From: Podochytrium sp. JEL0797
Taxonomy: Eukaryota > Chytridiomycota > Chytridiomycetes > Chytridiales > Chytriomycetaceae
NCBI GenBank assembly: GCA_027596195.1
Contig: JADGJG010000339.1
Span: 1-23,378 of the forward strand
Length of the DNA: 23,378 nt
Reading direction: 5' to 3'
Below the pieces are notes generated by a model. It was not told where the DNA came from. It was given only the letters and a program-made list of their open reading frames with translations, and did not search any database. Of this stretch, positions 8,490 through 20,900 are shown in pieces. Position 1 is the stretch's first letter. Each line of letters starts with the position of its first letter. Both the position numbers and the translations under genes were made by a program.

Positions 8490-11400
8490 TCAATACAACT
8501 GCAACCACTCCGGCACACTCTCCTCCCCGACCGTCACAGTTACATTCGCCAACGCGTGCAACCACCGCTTGGTCACTGGAGCACTCGAATCCACCAACAC
8601 GACGCCTTCGTCGCATTCCCTTTGCGCAAACCCTTTCCTCTCCTTCGCGCCTCCCTTGATCTCAATATCCTCAAACGAATCATCAAACCCGCTCAAAAAC
8701 TCATCAATCAGTCCCACCCCCTCACCCCCCTCGTCTTCGTCGCATTCGTCCTCCACACGCACATTCCACCACACATCACCACACCCCACCGTCTCCACCC
8801 CTTCATCCTCCAAACTCTCTCCCAGCGTAGAAAACCGAATCACCTCCCCATCCTTCATCTCAATCTCAAACAAATTCGCCAAATTACACGCCTCCGCATC
8901 ATCCACCGTACTCGCCGTTGTCAACCTCCGCTGCCGGTGTAAATTCAGCCGACTCATCCCACCACCACTGCTGTTGAACGACCGCTGAGGAGACGACGCG
9001 TTTGATTCCAAACCGTCCAGAATCGCGTCGCCAAATGCGTTGCTCAAAGCGTCTCCGCTCGCGTCGGCGGTCACGCAGCGCTCGGATTTCGGAGACACGA
9101 CGGCGGCTACACCCGAAGACCGGATCGCACGGGCATGGGAGACGTTGAGGGTCATCATGAGTTGGTTCGTTTCTTGGTTGTACGCGTGGAGGTGGCATCC
9201 AATGAGTTTGACGTATCGTCGTCTCCAGGACTAATACATTTTCAATCACGTCAGTCAGGGGGGCCCGGAAGAAAAATTTCAAAAAGAAGGCAACTTTGCT
9301 TACCGTCAACCCCCCACCAATCTGCGACAAAAACCCCTCCACACGAACCGTCTCATGCATCGCCTTTAAATCAATCCCATACGCAGCTTCGCTAAACGAT
9401 TCCGGCACCCGTGCACAAGTCCCCGCCTTCAACACTCCCACCGCCTTCACCCCAATCCGCATCTTGACTCCACTGTTCCCACCCACTTCCACACTCCACC
9501 CACGCTCTCCAACCCTCGCGTCACTTTCCTCCGCGAACCGCCTCGCGTCGTCGATTACTACGCCTCGGGTGGAAACTCCGCCGAGGGGTAACCCAGACTT
9601 TTTTTGTGCAGGGGTCGGTGCGGATGTGGTGGTTTTGGCGCGGAAATTGTGTGGTAGAGCGATGGAGCGTGACTGGAGTGACTCGTGTGGAGCCGATTTC
9701 TTGCGCGATAGTGTTGGGATGCCAAATCCGCTCCCACCCGCTGACTGGGCGAGCTCGGTTGAAAGTGAAACGACGGGGGACACGCGGAGTGTGAGTTCGA
9801 TTTGTGGGGGGCGCGGGGAACTGGCGGGTGGGAGGTCAAAGGAGCATTCAAAGTCGATGGAGATGGTTGGGGTGGTGGGTGTGAGCGGGATGGGTGGGAT
9901 AGGGAAGGTGGTGGTGTTGTTGTAGGTGAGTGTCATGTGGAGGGTTGCGTCTGGATTTAATAGAATTTTGATGTGAGGATTTTTGAATTCGGAGGGAAGA
10001 AGGAAGGGTAAGATTGTTTACTTTGGTTATCGGGGATGGATATTTGATCGATGGAGTCCAAACGAAACAGGAGGATCCCATGCTCCCGGCCAACGAGGAC
10101 TTCCGGGGCCGCAAGCACAGGGGATTCCGGGTGAAAGATTTTGGTTTGTTCGAGCTGTCCCACGCGTGCAAGCTATTCACCAAAAAAGGTCCATCAACTC
10201 AAACTCAAGAGACAAAACAAAAACGAGAACTTACACCCCATCGAACCCTCTTCTTCTTCCCCCCACTTTTCCTCCCCTCCCCAACCTCCTCCTCCTCTCC
10301 ACTCCGATTCCACAACCCCTTCAAACTCTTTCCACTAAACACACTCGAAATCGACTCCGTCATACTCCCACTCCTCCACAACTTACCCACCCCCTTCGAA
10401 CTCGTACGCACCGGCAGCAGCGGCGGCGCAACCGCCATCTCCTCCTCACCCCCCAACGCGTTCCTTCCCCCAAACGAATCCAAATCGAGACTCGAACAAC
10501 TCCGATTCGATTCCACCTCAAGCGAAGGACCTTCTTCCAAAAAGAATGCCTCCTCTTCCTCCTCCCCCCCTCTTCCAATCCCACTACTCGCTCCACCCAC
10601 TTCCCCATCCTCATTCAAAGTCGAACAACTCGACGCAGGAACCAACACCCCCCTCCCAATCGGCTTCTCAAACTCCAACAATCCCATCCTGAAATCCTCT
10701 CGCTCACCCGCCGAATACGAGGACGCCCGCGCCGGAAGCGACGGAAACGCGCGTGAGAGGGAGTCCGGTTCTGAGTCCGAATCAAAGGGGGACGAAGTGG
10801 GATGGTTGGGCGGGGTGGAGGAACCGGCGAGGAGGACGCATTTGGAGATGTAAGCAGATTCGGAGGCTGGGAAGAGTGGGGACGCGGGTGCTTGCGGGGG
10901 TGCGGTGGGGGTATCGAGGGCGGAGGGGACGGTGTCGGAGGGGAATGTGAACCAGTTGGTGTCGAAATCCAGTTCAATTTTGGGCATCTAGGAAAAAATG
11001 AGAGAGTTGGTCAAAATTTTGTTGTGAATGCAAGGGAGGGGGCTCACCATGTCCAAATCGAATCGAAATTCTGACCGCGAACCACCCTGATTCAGCTCAT
11101 CAACGCGTTCATATCTCAATTCCCCATCCAACGATTCCACATCTAACGATGGAGAGTTCACCCCAACCTGCCCCCTTTCCCCCTCCTCCAAAACCCCATC
11201 CCCTCCTCGCCCCTCCTCCTCCAAACGAACACTATCCTCCACAAAACTATCCAACGACTCCATCCCCGCACTCTCAATCTCCTCTGCCCCCGCACCACGC
11301 ATTTCCAAAAAGCTCGCCTCCAACACCCTCCCAGCACGAGGCGTCGACCCAGCAGTCGCAGGGGCTGCGCCAATGAAACTGACTTCGACGCTATCTTCGC

Positions 11401-14230
11401 CGAGGAACATCGGAAGCGCACGCGGTGAGCGGTTCACACCGAGTAGCGAAGTTTCGCATTCAGACGCGTTGAAACTCAACGATGGGTCGAGTCCGAGCGC
11501 TACAGTGGCAGTCTCGTGGAAAGGGAAGAGGCAGCCAATTTCTAGACTGTCGTTTGCAGATGTGAATCCCATTTCGGATACTCGTTCGGGTGCGGGGTTC
11601 GCCGAGAAGGATCCGGCACCACCGGGACGGCTGTCATGGTCTGGAATCGTTTCCACCACGCCCATTGCGACACAACCTGGTTCAGGAACACCATCAAACG
11701 AGCTCGAACCACCCAACGCAATGCTCGAATCCTCATGGTACAAAAAGTTGTTGGGCGATTCCTCGGGCTCAGTCACTGGACACGCAGGATGAACAGAACT
11801 AAGCTCTCCACTCTCATCGTCCATCACAAAAGCAGCTGATTTGGCACCAATCAGGAAAGAAGCGTCAAGCGACAGAGGTTCTTGCGACCTCCCGTCATCG
11901 GCAGGACTAAACGAACCGCGTTCACCCGCCACGCAACTCAATTCGTTGCTGTCGTCGTCCATGAAAGCAGGGAGCTCGGATCCACTCGCAAAGTAACTCG
12001 TCAACGCGTCTTCCACGTGGGTTCCCACATTAACAAGGAAGGAACCATGGTTCGACATGGAACCACTCGTTTCCATTCCCGAGGGGTCGTTGCTGGATTC
12101 CTGCACATGTCTCTCTGCAGATGCTGGATCATGACCCGCGAGGAATGAATCGACCGCGTTGGCGGGTGGTGCTACCGGAGCGACGGAACTAACTTCCCTG
12201 CTGTCGTCGTCCAAAAACAAGGCGGTGCCATCTCGCTTGTCCACAATAAGACAGCTATTCCTCGCATTGTCCCCTCCATCCCCACCAGAACTCGAGTCAT
12301 CGCACTCCAAACCATCGAGAATCCCCGTCGGAGCAACCACCTCCGCTTCCACTACCTTGTTTCGGCACACGGAGAAAGAATCCGAATCCAACACACTCTC
12401 CGCACCAGGAACAACTGAACTCAACTCCCTACTCTCGTCATCCATAAACCCAGGAAACGCACCACCAGCACCCAACACAAACGAATCAGTTCCATCCCCC
12501 AACGCCAACCCATCATACTCTCCTCCCACCACCCTCCGTTTCAGACCGAGACTCTCACAAACAGAGGCATCCGAATCCATCCTCGTAGTACCAACCGTGG
12601 CACTAGGAACAATTGAACTCAACTCCCTGCTCTCCTCATCCAAAAACCCACGGAACGAATCCCCAGTCAACAACTCATTCACACCACCCACTCCGTCCGT
12701 CAAGAATCCACCCGCTTCACCTCCATCCAATTCAGACACTTCAACCCGCCTCGCGCCCTCGCTCACACAAACAGAAGAATCCGAATCCATCCTCCTCGCA
12801 GCGGGAACGATGCAACTCAATTCCCTACTCTCCCCGTCCAAAAACACGTGAAACGAATCACGCATCACAGAAACATCCGAATCCATCACTCCACTCTCTG
12901 CACTGGGAATCACTGAGCTCAATTCCCTGCTCTCCGTATACATAAACCCAGGAAACGCAGCACACCCACTAGCACCGAACGAATCATTCAACACGTCCCG
13001 ATTCGAAACCGACGCGTCAAGTTCATCCGAAACCACAAATCCATCCCCCACCGCCAACCCATCTCCCACGACCCTCTGTTTGAATCCAAGACTCTCATCA
13101 AAAACAGAAACATCCGAATCCATCCTCACACCCCCACCCATCACACCAGGAACAATCGAGCTCACCTCCCTACTCTCTTCATCCAAAAACGCGGGGAACC
13201 CACCACCCATCCCTTGAGACGCATCACCACCGCGCAACAGCGACAACCCATCTGTCAACATGAATCCACCCCCATCTCCTTCCTCACAACTCGACTCGGA
13301 TTCGATCAACTCAACCGCAAATCGATCCTTCCGTGCAGCAGCGTTGCGACTCGCTTTCGGGGTCGCCATTTCCTTGTCGCGAGACACCTCGTCTTCCTCT
13401 TCTTCCTTCTCGTGCTCAGTGTCCTCCAGAAACGCGGGTGTGGAGGGTTTGAATGCGGTCTCGGTGGTATTCATGAGCGTGGGGAACGAGTGGATCGCGG
13501 AGGTGTCGAGGACTGAACCGGGGAGAGTGGTGGGGGAGGGATCGGAAGTGTGGTTGATGGAGGGAAGGTCTGCGATGTTGGTTGGATTTGAAATCATGGG
13601 GCTCTTTGACGCGGTGGATTTGATCGAGGAGTTGGATGGTGGAGGACCGATTTTGACGGGTGGTTCGGGTTTGACAATCAATGGTTTTTGCGGCACGATG
13701 GATACATCATCGGAGGAAGACGGGTGGATTGATTTGATGAAGAGAGAGGTTTGGCTGAAGGTCGGGGTGGTGTTCTTTTTGTGTGTGCACGCGTTTTTAA
13801 GACAAAACGTCAATATCGCAAGACAACAAGCGAGGAAACTTACATTTATTTGTTTGTCTTTTATCTTGAATGGGTTTGACTTGAGTGAGAGACTGTTTTC
13901 GTCGAGCCATTCTCGTTTGGTTTGGTGATGGGTTGTGTTCGTGGAACTCGGTGAAGCATTTGGCAACGCACTCGACGGCTTCAACTCACTCGAAGAAGAA
14001 GAAGCACCCGACACACTCGAACTCCGAGCATTCGATGCATTCGAAGCACTAGACAGAGAAGCACTCGCACCCCCTAAAGAACCTCTCGCCTTGCCGCCAC
14101 TATTCGCCACCAAGGCTTCCTCGTCTAGTTCTGCTGCTCGCCTCCTCAACGAGTTGTTTGCCACAGCGCCGCGCTGTCGCAGCAAAAGAAGGTCATCCGC
14201 GAGCGAAGTCCCGCGCGGGTTGTCGGACAT
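8490..14230 (-). CDS. Anillin/Bud4-like protein with C-terminal PH domain
   Basis: Six exons on the minus strand: 14230-13844, 13774-11048, 10987-10235, 10172-10022, 9950-9304 and 9230-8490. They give 1801 residues; introns are 60-73 nt and all phases agree. The C-terminus matches the anillin-homology/PH arrangement of fungal Bud4/Mid2: GRE-HGILLFRLDSIDQISIPD, then VEGFLSQIGGGLTSW running into RRRYVKLIGCHLHAYNQET, then LFEIEMKDGEVIRFSTLGE and a final helix KRWLHALANV...PEWLQLY. Such proteins bind the cortex and organise septins and the cytokinetic apparatus. The N-terminal 1200 residues are Ser/Asp/Glu-rich and disordered. From about residue 320 to 930 they contain nine copies of a motif F-(L/M)-x-(D/E)-(D/E)-S-x-E-(L/V)-S. 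The first intron (13775-13843) is 69 nt without stops, so retention would add 23 mostly hydrophobic residues. Confidence 0.82.
11373..13200 (-). repeat. Nine-copy FLDDESRELSS-type motif array in the anillin-like gene
   Basis: Within the second exon of the anillin-like gene, a 12-14 residue motif recurs at irregular spacing (about 100-370 bp apart): FLDEESREVSSIVP, FMYTESRELSSVIP, FLDGESRELSCIVP, FLDEESRELSSIVP, FMDDESRELSSVVP, FLDDDSREVSSVAP, FMDDDSNELSCVAG, FVMDDESGELSSVHP and FLGEDSVEVSFIGA. At least five are accompanied by a MDSDxSV phrase. DNA copies begin near 13196, 12952, 12850, 12653, 12454, 12224, 11972, 11830 and 11414, reading leftwards. Confidence 0.85.
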
Positions 14231-14340
14231 TTTTTTTTGGTCTCGAATTTTGTATTTTGTTTTCTGTTTTGTCTGTCTGCATTCTCTCTCTCCCCTCTCT
14301 CCCCATCAAAAAATATTACACCATCCCCCCCTCTCGATTC

Positions 14341-15030
<690 letters not shown>

Positions 15031-15271
15031 TTTGTCGGCTGTTCACAAAAGGGTGCATTGAGTTGGGGTTTTAGCCAGGGTGAGAATGGGCCCTCCTTTC
15101 AACACACACGTTACCCAAGTCTCTGTCAAGCCCGCGCACAATCTGAGTCATGGTCCGTTCAAGAGGATTTGTTTTTGTCGGAACTTTTTTTTTCCTCTCC
15201 CGAAAACAAAAACAAATGGGTTCGGAGATTCTCCTCTCAAAACACTCTTTTGAACGCGTCCGAAAATATAT

Positions 15272-17615
15272 TTACTTCTTCATCTCCATCAACGCCTCCT
15301 GAACAGCACAAAACAACACAACACTCGACCCTTCATCAAACTCCAACCCGCCTTCCTCCTTCCCACCACCACCCTCCGCAAACTCTCCACACCACCTCGC
15401 AAGTCTCGCCAAATCATCACACGCAGCAACCACCCTTGCCGTTTCCTTATCCCTCCTTACACACGCGGCCAACGCGTTGACACTGAGGAACCAGAGTTCA
15501 GAGACTTCAGACCACGTGTCGGGGTGAGACCGTTGGAGGAGTCGCGTGCGGTAGAGGGTTTGGAGGGCGGTGGGGAGGAGATGGGTGGTGAGACGGGTGG
15601 GAAGGGTGGAAGCGGGGGGTAAGTCGCGGAGGAGGAAGAGGGAAAGACAGAGGGCGTTGAGGATGTGAATGGCCGTATCTGGTGTCACCGGTCCTACACA
15701 AAAAAAAACACATTTCAGCCACACGCACACGCGCAACAACAAAACAACAATAATAATTACCCTTCAACTCCCCCTCCAAACACCTCCCCACAACCCTCCC
15801 CGCCACCTCCCCAACCCCCTCTCCTTCCCCCCCACACTCCCGCAATACCTTTGCACCCCCCTTCGAACTACTCACAACCAAATTCAACAAACAACACACC
15901 CCAACCCTCCTCTCCTCTTCCCCCCTCCCAGTCTCCATCACCCACTCCCCAACAACCCTCCCACCTCCACACTCCAAAAACCGCGCCTTGGTGCGCCCCC
16001 CACTCTCTCCTCCAACCTCTTCCTCTTCCTCCCCATCCTCCGTCACCTCCGTCACACGTGCAGCATTCCTAGTGGTTGCAGAAAAGTCGACATCCTCCTC
16101 TCCACAAACATTCACAAAACACCCGCCCAACTCCTTCACTCCATCCCCCCTCATCTCCCTCACAACAGCAACCAACACTCCCATCCCACACCTCACCTCC
16201 CGTGTCCCCACAGCCTCCGAGTCTTCCGCAAGCCAGACCCCAAGTGCACTCACAGCATGCGGAACCACAGGCGACGTTTCCATGAATGGAGAAGTGGAGC
16301 GGGAAGCGAGGTGGGATTCGTACAAGTCCACGAGGTGAGCGAGCACAGCGATAAAAGATTCAGCGAGAGCATGGTGCAGTGAAATGAGGAGGTTGCTTGG
16401 GAAATGGGGTTGCTGCTGCTGCTGCTGCTGTTCAGAAGGGGAATCTGGTTCGTCATCCACCGAAAAGGTTTGCACGAGCGTTTGGATCGCGTTCGAGAGT
16501 AAATTGAGGTGCGAAATCAAAAACGCTTCGTTGCTCGTGGATGCAGTGACGGTGGTAGTACTAGTTTCCTTCGACTCCGAATTGTTCAACGACAACGCAT
16601 CCATCGCAACCGCCGTTTCATCCAACCGCACGCGAAGATCCGTACACGTGAGATGAATCAAGAGCGTCGCGAATTTCTGGTGTTGCGTAGGTTCCTGGGA
16701 CTCTGACGTCGTTGTCGGTTCACTGGTGATTGGAAACAGCCAAGTCGGTCCCACATGCTGAAATGCAGCGCTCGCCAACAAAAGCGCTGAATCACGATCC
16801 GACGAGTTGAGTTTGCTTTGGAGAACGCTCATGAGACCCGCGTGCACGTCGGGTCCCCATGAGACGCGGGTTTCCGGGTGATCGAGTTGTTGGCTCAACA
16901 GGATGCAAGGGAACAAGAGTCGCATGGATTCAAATTTGAGTGTGGTAGTGGAATTGTTGAAAGTGTGGGAGAGGTGGGTTAAGAGGTGGGTCAGTGCTGG
17001 AAGGATGGAGGATCGTTCTTTTGTGGAGAATTCGGAGAGTGGGAGTGGGAGGAGGGCGTGGAGGGCTGTGATGAGGTGGTTGATGAATGCGATGGTGGAT
17101 TCAGTGGTTGTGGGGTCTGTGGAGTCGAAACTAGCGAGGATGGGGTCAATGACTTGTGGGTGCATGAGATGGAGAACTGCGCTTTTTTCGGCGAGGCAGT
17201 TGTTGAGGATCGTAAAGGCTTGGATCTTGTCGTCGTTCGAGACGGAGCTATGAAGGTGGTTAGTTTCCTTGTTGAGACACTGTGGGGTGCACACGGACCT
17301 GTCCGTGAGAATGTTTGCGATTGGGGCCGCGAGGCTTTCGACAAAGACAGCAGGAAGAGCAAGCACCAACACGTCGAGAGCCACTTTGCGCAGCGACGGC
17401 GTGGCGACCATTCGGCGCAGCAGCTTCAAATTGCGCGGAGAAGTGGCGGCAGCAACCAACGACGACGCAGCGGAAGACGCCTCGTCGCTGCGCCGAGCCG
17501 CAAGAACTCCAACGCAGAGTGACGCAACGCGTTGTTCAGTGCTGCTGCTACGTGAATCAAGAACACTCGTGCACTGCAAGAGGAGTGTTGCGCTTTCGTT
17601 GGAGGGAAGTGTCAT
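15272..17615 (-). CDS. NCDN: Neurochondrin-like helical-repeat protein
   Basis: Exons 17615-17299, 17247-15761 and 15693-15272 give 741 residues (human neurochondrin 729). The protein is almost wholly helical, with Leu/Ala-rich repeats of ARM/HEAT character. The VSALGVWLAEDSEAV stretch followed by a hydrophobic helix matches the AWLAEE region of neurochondrins. Other parts, such as the N-terminal LRKVALDVLVLALPAVF, are compatible but not diagnostic. A polyQ run of seven (CTG repeats on the + strand, 16411-16430) and an acidic EDGEEEEEV loop interrupt it. The ATG at 17615 is chosen because it opens directly into the helical repeats. Intron 1 (17248-17298, 51 nt) has a strong ACTAACC...CATAG end but an unusual GTCCGT donor, and it is in frame, so it could be retained. 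Intron 2 (67 nt) is certain from frame. Neurochondrins act in trafficking and signalling in animals; the role here is unknown. Confidence 0.65.
16411..16430 (+). repeat. CTG/CAG microsatellite encoding polyQ
   Basis: A perfect TGC/CTG trinucleotide run; read on the minus strand it encodes the polyglutamine tract of the neurochondrin-like protein. Confidence 0.9.
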
Positions 17616-18261
17616 TTCGGCAAAAGAAAAAAAAAATACTCTGCTGCCAAGCATCTGCCTTCGAAACGGCCTCCACTTTCCTTCATCAAATGTCTCACTC
17701 TGTTGCCAAAGAATCAAAACAACTCATCAACCATCACTGACGAAGACGATGAAACAGAAGCAAGGATCGACCATGAGGAAGGAATCGTGTTTCATTTGCA
17801 TCAGAGAAATTTGTTTTCAAATGGGGGAGGCAATGGGTAGTTGGGAACGTCAATTGGGAATAACTATTAGAGTGAGAACCATCTCACACTATAACACTAC
17901 ATAAAAAAAGTAGATTCTTTGGCGAAACGCCCCAAACTGCCCAACCAGTTGCCAGAGAGTCCAGAAACACAAAGAATCCCTATTTCTATGTCACGAACCT
18001 CGTGAGCATACCCAAATGTCGCTAAGTCAAGGTTGAAAAAAAGCTCGATTTGGATAACAAAAAAGGCTATGGAAAGGCCAAAAATTTCGTCGTTTATGGA
18101 GCCCACATGCCGAATTTGATGTCAAACCCGAAATCTCTCAGCACGTACTTCCTTTCCAACCCCATCTGCAGGCGCACAGCCTGCTTTCGGGTCGAAAACG
18201 TTCGAGAAATGATAACAAATCATTCAAAAGCTCTAAGCTTGCAAAAATTATACTTCGTGTA
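17616..18261. other. Intergenic region upstream of neurochondrin-like gene
   Basis: It should contain the promoter of the neurochondrin-like gene on the minus strand and the 5' flank of the tRNA. A 69-codon minus-strand frame at 17897-18106 opens with GTG, not ATG, and has no family resemblance. I see no other gene. Confidence 0.5.
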
Positions 18262-18333
18262 TCCCAGATAGTATAGTGGCTAGTATCCGCCCCTGTCACG
18301 GGCGAGACCGGGGTTCAATTCCCCGTCTGGGAG
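18262..18333 (+). tRNA. tRNA-Asp(GTC): tRNA-Asp (anticodon GTC)
   Basis: A full cloverleaf can be drawn. Acceptor stem: TCCCAGA (18262-18268) with TCTGGGA (18326-18332), discriminator G at 18333. Anticodon stem: CGCCC (18288-18292) with GGGCG (18300-18304) around the loop CTGTCAC, anticodon GTC at 18295-18297. The T-arm is CCGGGGTTCAATTCCCCG, which includes the B box GGTTCAATTCC. The 3' CCA is not encoded and there is no intron, as expected for a eukaryotic nuclear gene. Confidence 0.98.
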
Positions 18334-18334
18334 C

Positions 18335-18344
18335 TTTTTTTTTT
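18335..18344 (+). terminator. RNA polymerase III terminator
   Basis: A run of ten T residues begins one base after the tRNA-Asp 3' end, the standard Pol III stop signal. Confidence 0.9.
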
Positions 18345-18567
18345 GGCGTTGCAGATGTCAGGAGAAGACCCGCACCTCTTTTGAAGGCGATATATTTTTT
18401 GATGGTTTTAACATTAATCATTGACTTAACTCTTACACATTTATGAAAAAGTTGCTCGCTCTAATGAGTGTACAACTTTCTTGGTCAATTCACTATCCCC
18501 AGAAGATGCGCATTTTAGCGAGAAACGAGAGAGGGGTTGCGGCTTCGCGGGTTTGGCGTTTCGGAGC

Positions 18568-20900
18568 ATGTTTCGGGGATGTCCGACAAAATTCGTCCCA
18601 AAACACAAAATGCCACTTTCATTTTCGCCCGACCACGCACCTCTCGACGTGGCGGATTCGCCCGGCGATCGAATCGGATACAAAGGCGAACCATATCACG
18701 TTGAAGCGATCGTGAACCATCACAATCGTGTCTGCACGAAGGTTTGGCTCGCCCTCTCCTCCCGACAAATCGCCTCACCCTCGCTCCCCCCCCCCACCCC
18801 CATAACAACAACAGCGCGGGAAACGGAAAGCGGTAACCTACTACCAGATTAAAATGGTGGGATGGGCTACAAGGTGTAACCGATGGTTACCTCAGTGGAA
18901 GTTCGAGGTTTGGGGACCCCGCTGTGACGAATCCCGACGACCCTTCATCTCACGCCCTTGTCGAACGAAACAAAACATAGGAGGGCAGTGCGTCAGTGAG
19001 GGCATACCATGCGAGATACTGGGCCAGGAAGGTCGAGGAGGAGCAGGCAAATCTCTCTTCGGTGCCGAAACTCGAGGCACTTTCGAGTACCCCGAGCTCC
19101 GCTTCCCCAACGATTGCCCCTTCACTCGATGTTGCATCGAATGAATTCAAATCTCCCGTGTTGGATCCGGTTCCGCAAACGAAGCCGCCCGTCGTGAATA
19201 TCATTCCACTTGTCTCCAAAGCGAGTCGCTACAAAGCAACCATCTCGTTACCGAAACTACACCTTCCGATCATGAAAGCAACCGATTCAGACCCCCTGCA
19301 ACACGTCAAAAACCCCAACTTGATTCCCGCCAAAAATTCCCAACCGCGAATCACGCGCGAAAAACACGAGCGCACACCATCGAATACTGCCACACGGGAA
19401 ACATCTCCAAAACACAACATAGTTCCTCGCCCCTCTCCTCTCCTTACACCACCCAAAAGACCCGCAGCTCTCCAAATCCCGCACCCACCGCTTCGAATCC
19501 CACCCAGTAATTCAGCATCGCGACCATTTACTTCGAGATTCGTGTTGAGCGCCGGTTCTGCTGTTGCGCGTTCTGCGAATGTGAAATATGGATCGAATAA
19601 CTGTTTGAGTGAAGGTGCGGGGAGAGTCGTTTTTGAGTGCTTTTTTTTCTGGGATCCCATCTCACGCGTTGCTATAAAATCTACTTATCCAGAAGCGGTT
19701 ATCTTTGAAGATATTGGCGAATTAGTGGACCCGAATGACGGGAGTGCTGGTGTCGAGCAGAATGCGGGAGCAGTCAAGGTAGTTAGTTTCTTTGTTTTGT
19801 AGTAGGGGGGATCTGGAAAGGACGAAATTTGGCTCAAATTGCTCCCCTATATTTTCAGTGGCCGGATTTGTTGACGCGGGAGGATGCTTCGTCACCAAAA
19901 GCCACGAAACGCAATCTCGCGGACGATCGCGTGCTGCCAACAAAACCTTGCACTCTCGCCGCCGTCTCGAATGGCCCGGTCGCAAAAAAACATCGAATAC
20001 ACCGCTTGTCAATCCAAACATTGGAGGCAAACCAATTAGCGGACCCGAATGTCGGGAGTGTTGGTGTGAAGTGCAGGGCGGGACCGCTAAAGGAAGTGGA
20101 GGCGGTGCGTTTTCCTGTGGCGTTTGCTCTAGAGAAGGCCAAGGACATGGTGAGTTTATTTTTTTTGCAGTGGGGATCTTAAAAGAGAGGAGGGGGGTCT
20201 TCTGACTCTAGAGCATTCGTGTTTTCAGTGGCCAGATTTCTCGACGCGGGAGGAAGCGCCACCAACTGCCAAGAAGCGTGATCTCGCCGCCAATCACGTT
20301 CTGCCTCCACGAAAACGTTGCTATCTCGCCGCCATGTCGAAGGACCCGGTCGCAAAAAAACCGCGCACATCAGGCCCTCAAATCCCAATCCAACCCCCCT
20401 ATACAAACGTCACCCTGAAACGCACCGCAACAACCCCATCAACGATACTCCATGTACCCATTCCACCGGTTCTGAAGAAGCCATTTCGCGCGTCGAAACC
20501 CAGTTCTTCAACGCCAGCACCCGCCATCAAGCATCCAGAATCCAAAAAAACACGGCACTCAAAATTCCTGCCGGAAAGCACAGGTCCCCTCTTTGCTGTT
20601 CCAGACAAGCCGTCCGATTTGGCGGTTGACGACGGATGTGATCCCGAACAGGAATATGACGTTGAGGCGATTTTGGATCATCGGTCTGATCAGGTGAGTT
20701 CCACTTTGTTTTCTGGTTTCCCCTTCGAAGCTGATGACAATTATGTTCGGAAACAGGGGCGCCAAGAGTATTTCGTAAAGTGGGGCGGATACACGAACGC
20801 CTTAAATCAGTGGTTGGATGAATCTTTTTTTGTGAATGACGTATTGCTGTCGAAATACAAGCGATGCGTTTTGAAAAAAGAAATACAGAAATCACAATAA
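18568..20900 (+). CDS. Double-chromodomain protein
   Basis: Six exons: 18568-18741, 18815-18907, 18981-19778, 19859-20149, 20229-20693 and 20757-20900 give 654 residues. All junctions are phase 0. Chromodomain 1 (about residues 43-115) is built from three exons: EPYHVEAIVNHHN, then YYQIKMVGWATRCNRWLP, then SVRAYHARYWARK. Chromodomain 2 (about 594-640) spans the last intron: EYDVEAILDHRSDQ then GRQEYFVKWGGY and NQWLDES. Chromodomain 2 keeps the methyl-lysine cage aromatics (Tyr595, Trp616, Tyr619); chromodomain 1 has Tyr43, Met72, Trp75. Between them is a long Pro/Ser/Lys-rich disordered region with an internally duplicated exon-intron unit. The ATG at 18568 is the first in frame; residue 15 is an alternative start. 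A role in reading methylated histone tails is inferred; there is no chromoshadow, helicase or integrase domain. An AATAAA overlaps the stop codon (20896-20901). Confidence 0.8.
19720..20300 (+). repeat. Tandem exon-plus-intron duplication inside the chromodomain gene
   Basis: Exon 4 begins WPDLLTREDA and exon 5 begins WPDFSTREEA; both continue with KR-(D/N)L-A...VLP and LAA(V/M)S-x-(G/D)PVAKK. The preceding exon ends also match (DPNDGSAGV...AG in exon 3, DPNVGSVGV...AG in exon 4). The two introns between them (19779-19858, 80 nt; 20150-20228, 79 nt) share a T-rich start, a GGGGATCT block and a TTTTCAG end. Confidence 0.8.

Noticed and set aside
8556..8988. Long Ser/Pro/His-rich plus-strand frames opposite the anillin-like gene
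   Set aside because: They are antisense shadows of GC-biased coding sequence; the minus strand has the PH-domain homology.
17897..18106. 69-codon minus-strand frame with hydrophobic start
   Set aside because: It opens with GTG rather than ATG and has no recognisable motif.
18444..18480. Short inverted repeat AAGTTG/CAACTT upstream of the chromodomain gene
   Set aside because: The stem is only six perfect base pairs and could easily be chance.
18568..20900. Chromodomain gene as part of a chromovirus (Ty3/gypsy) retroelement
   Set aside because: No reverse transcriptase, RNase H, integrase or LTRs are visible, and the gene is split by typical host introns.
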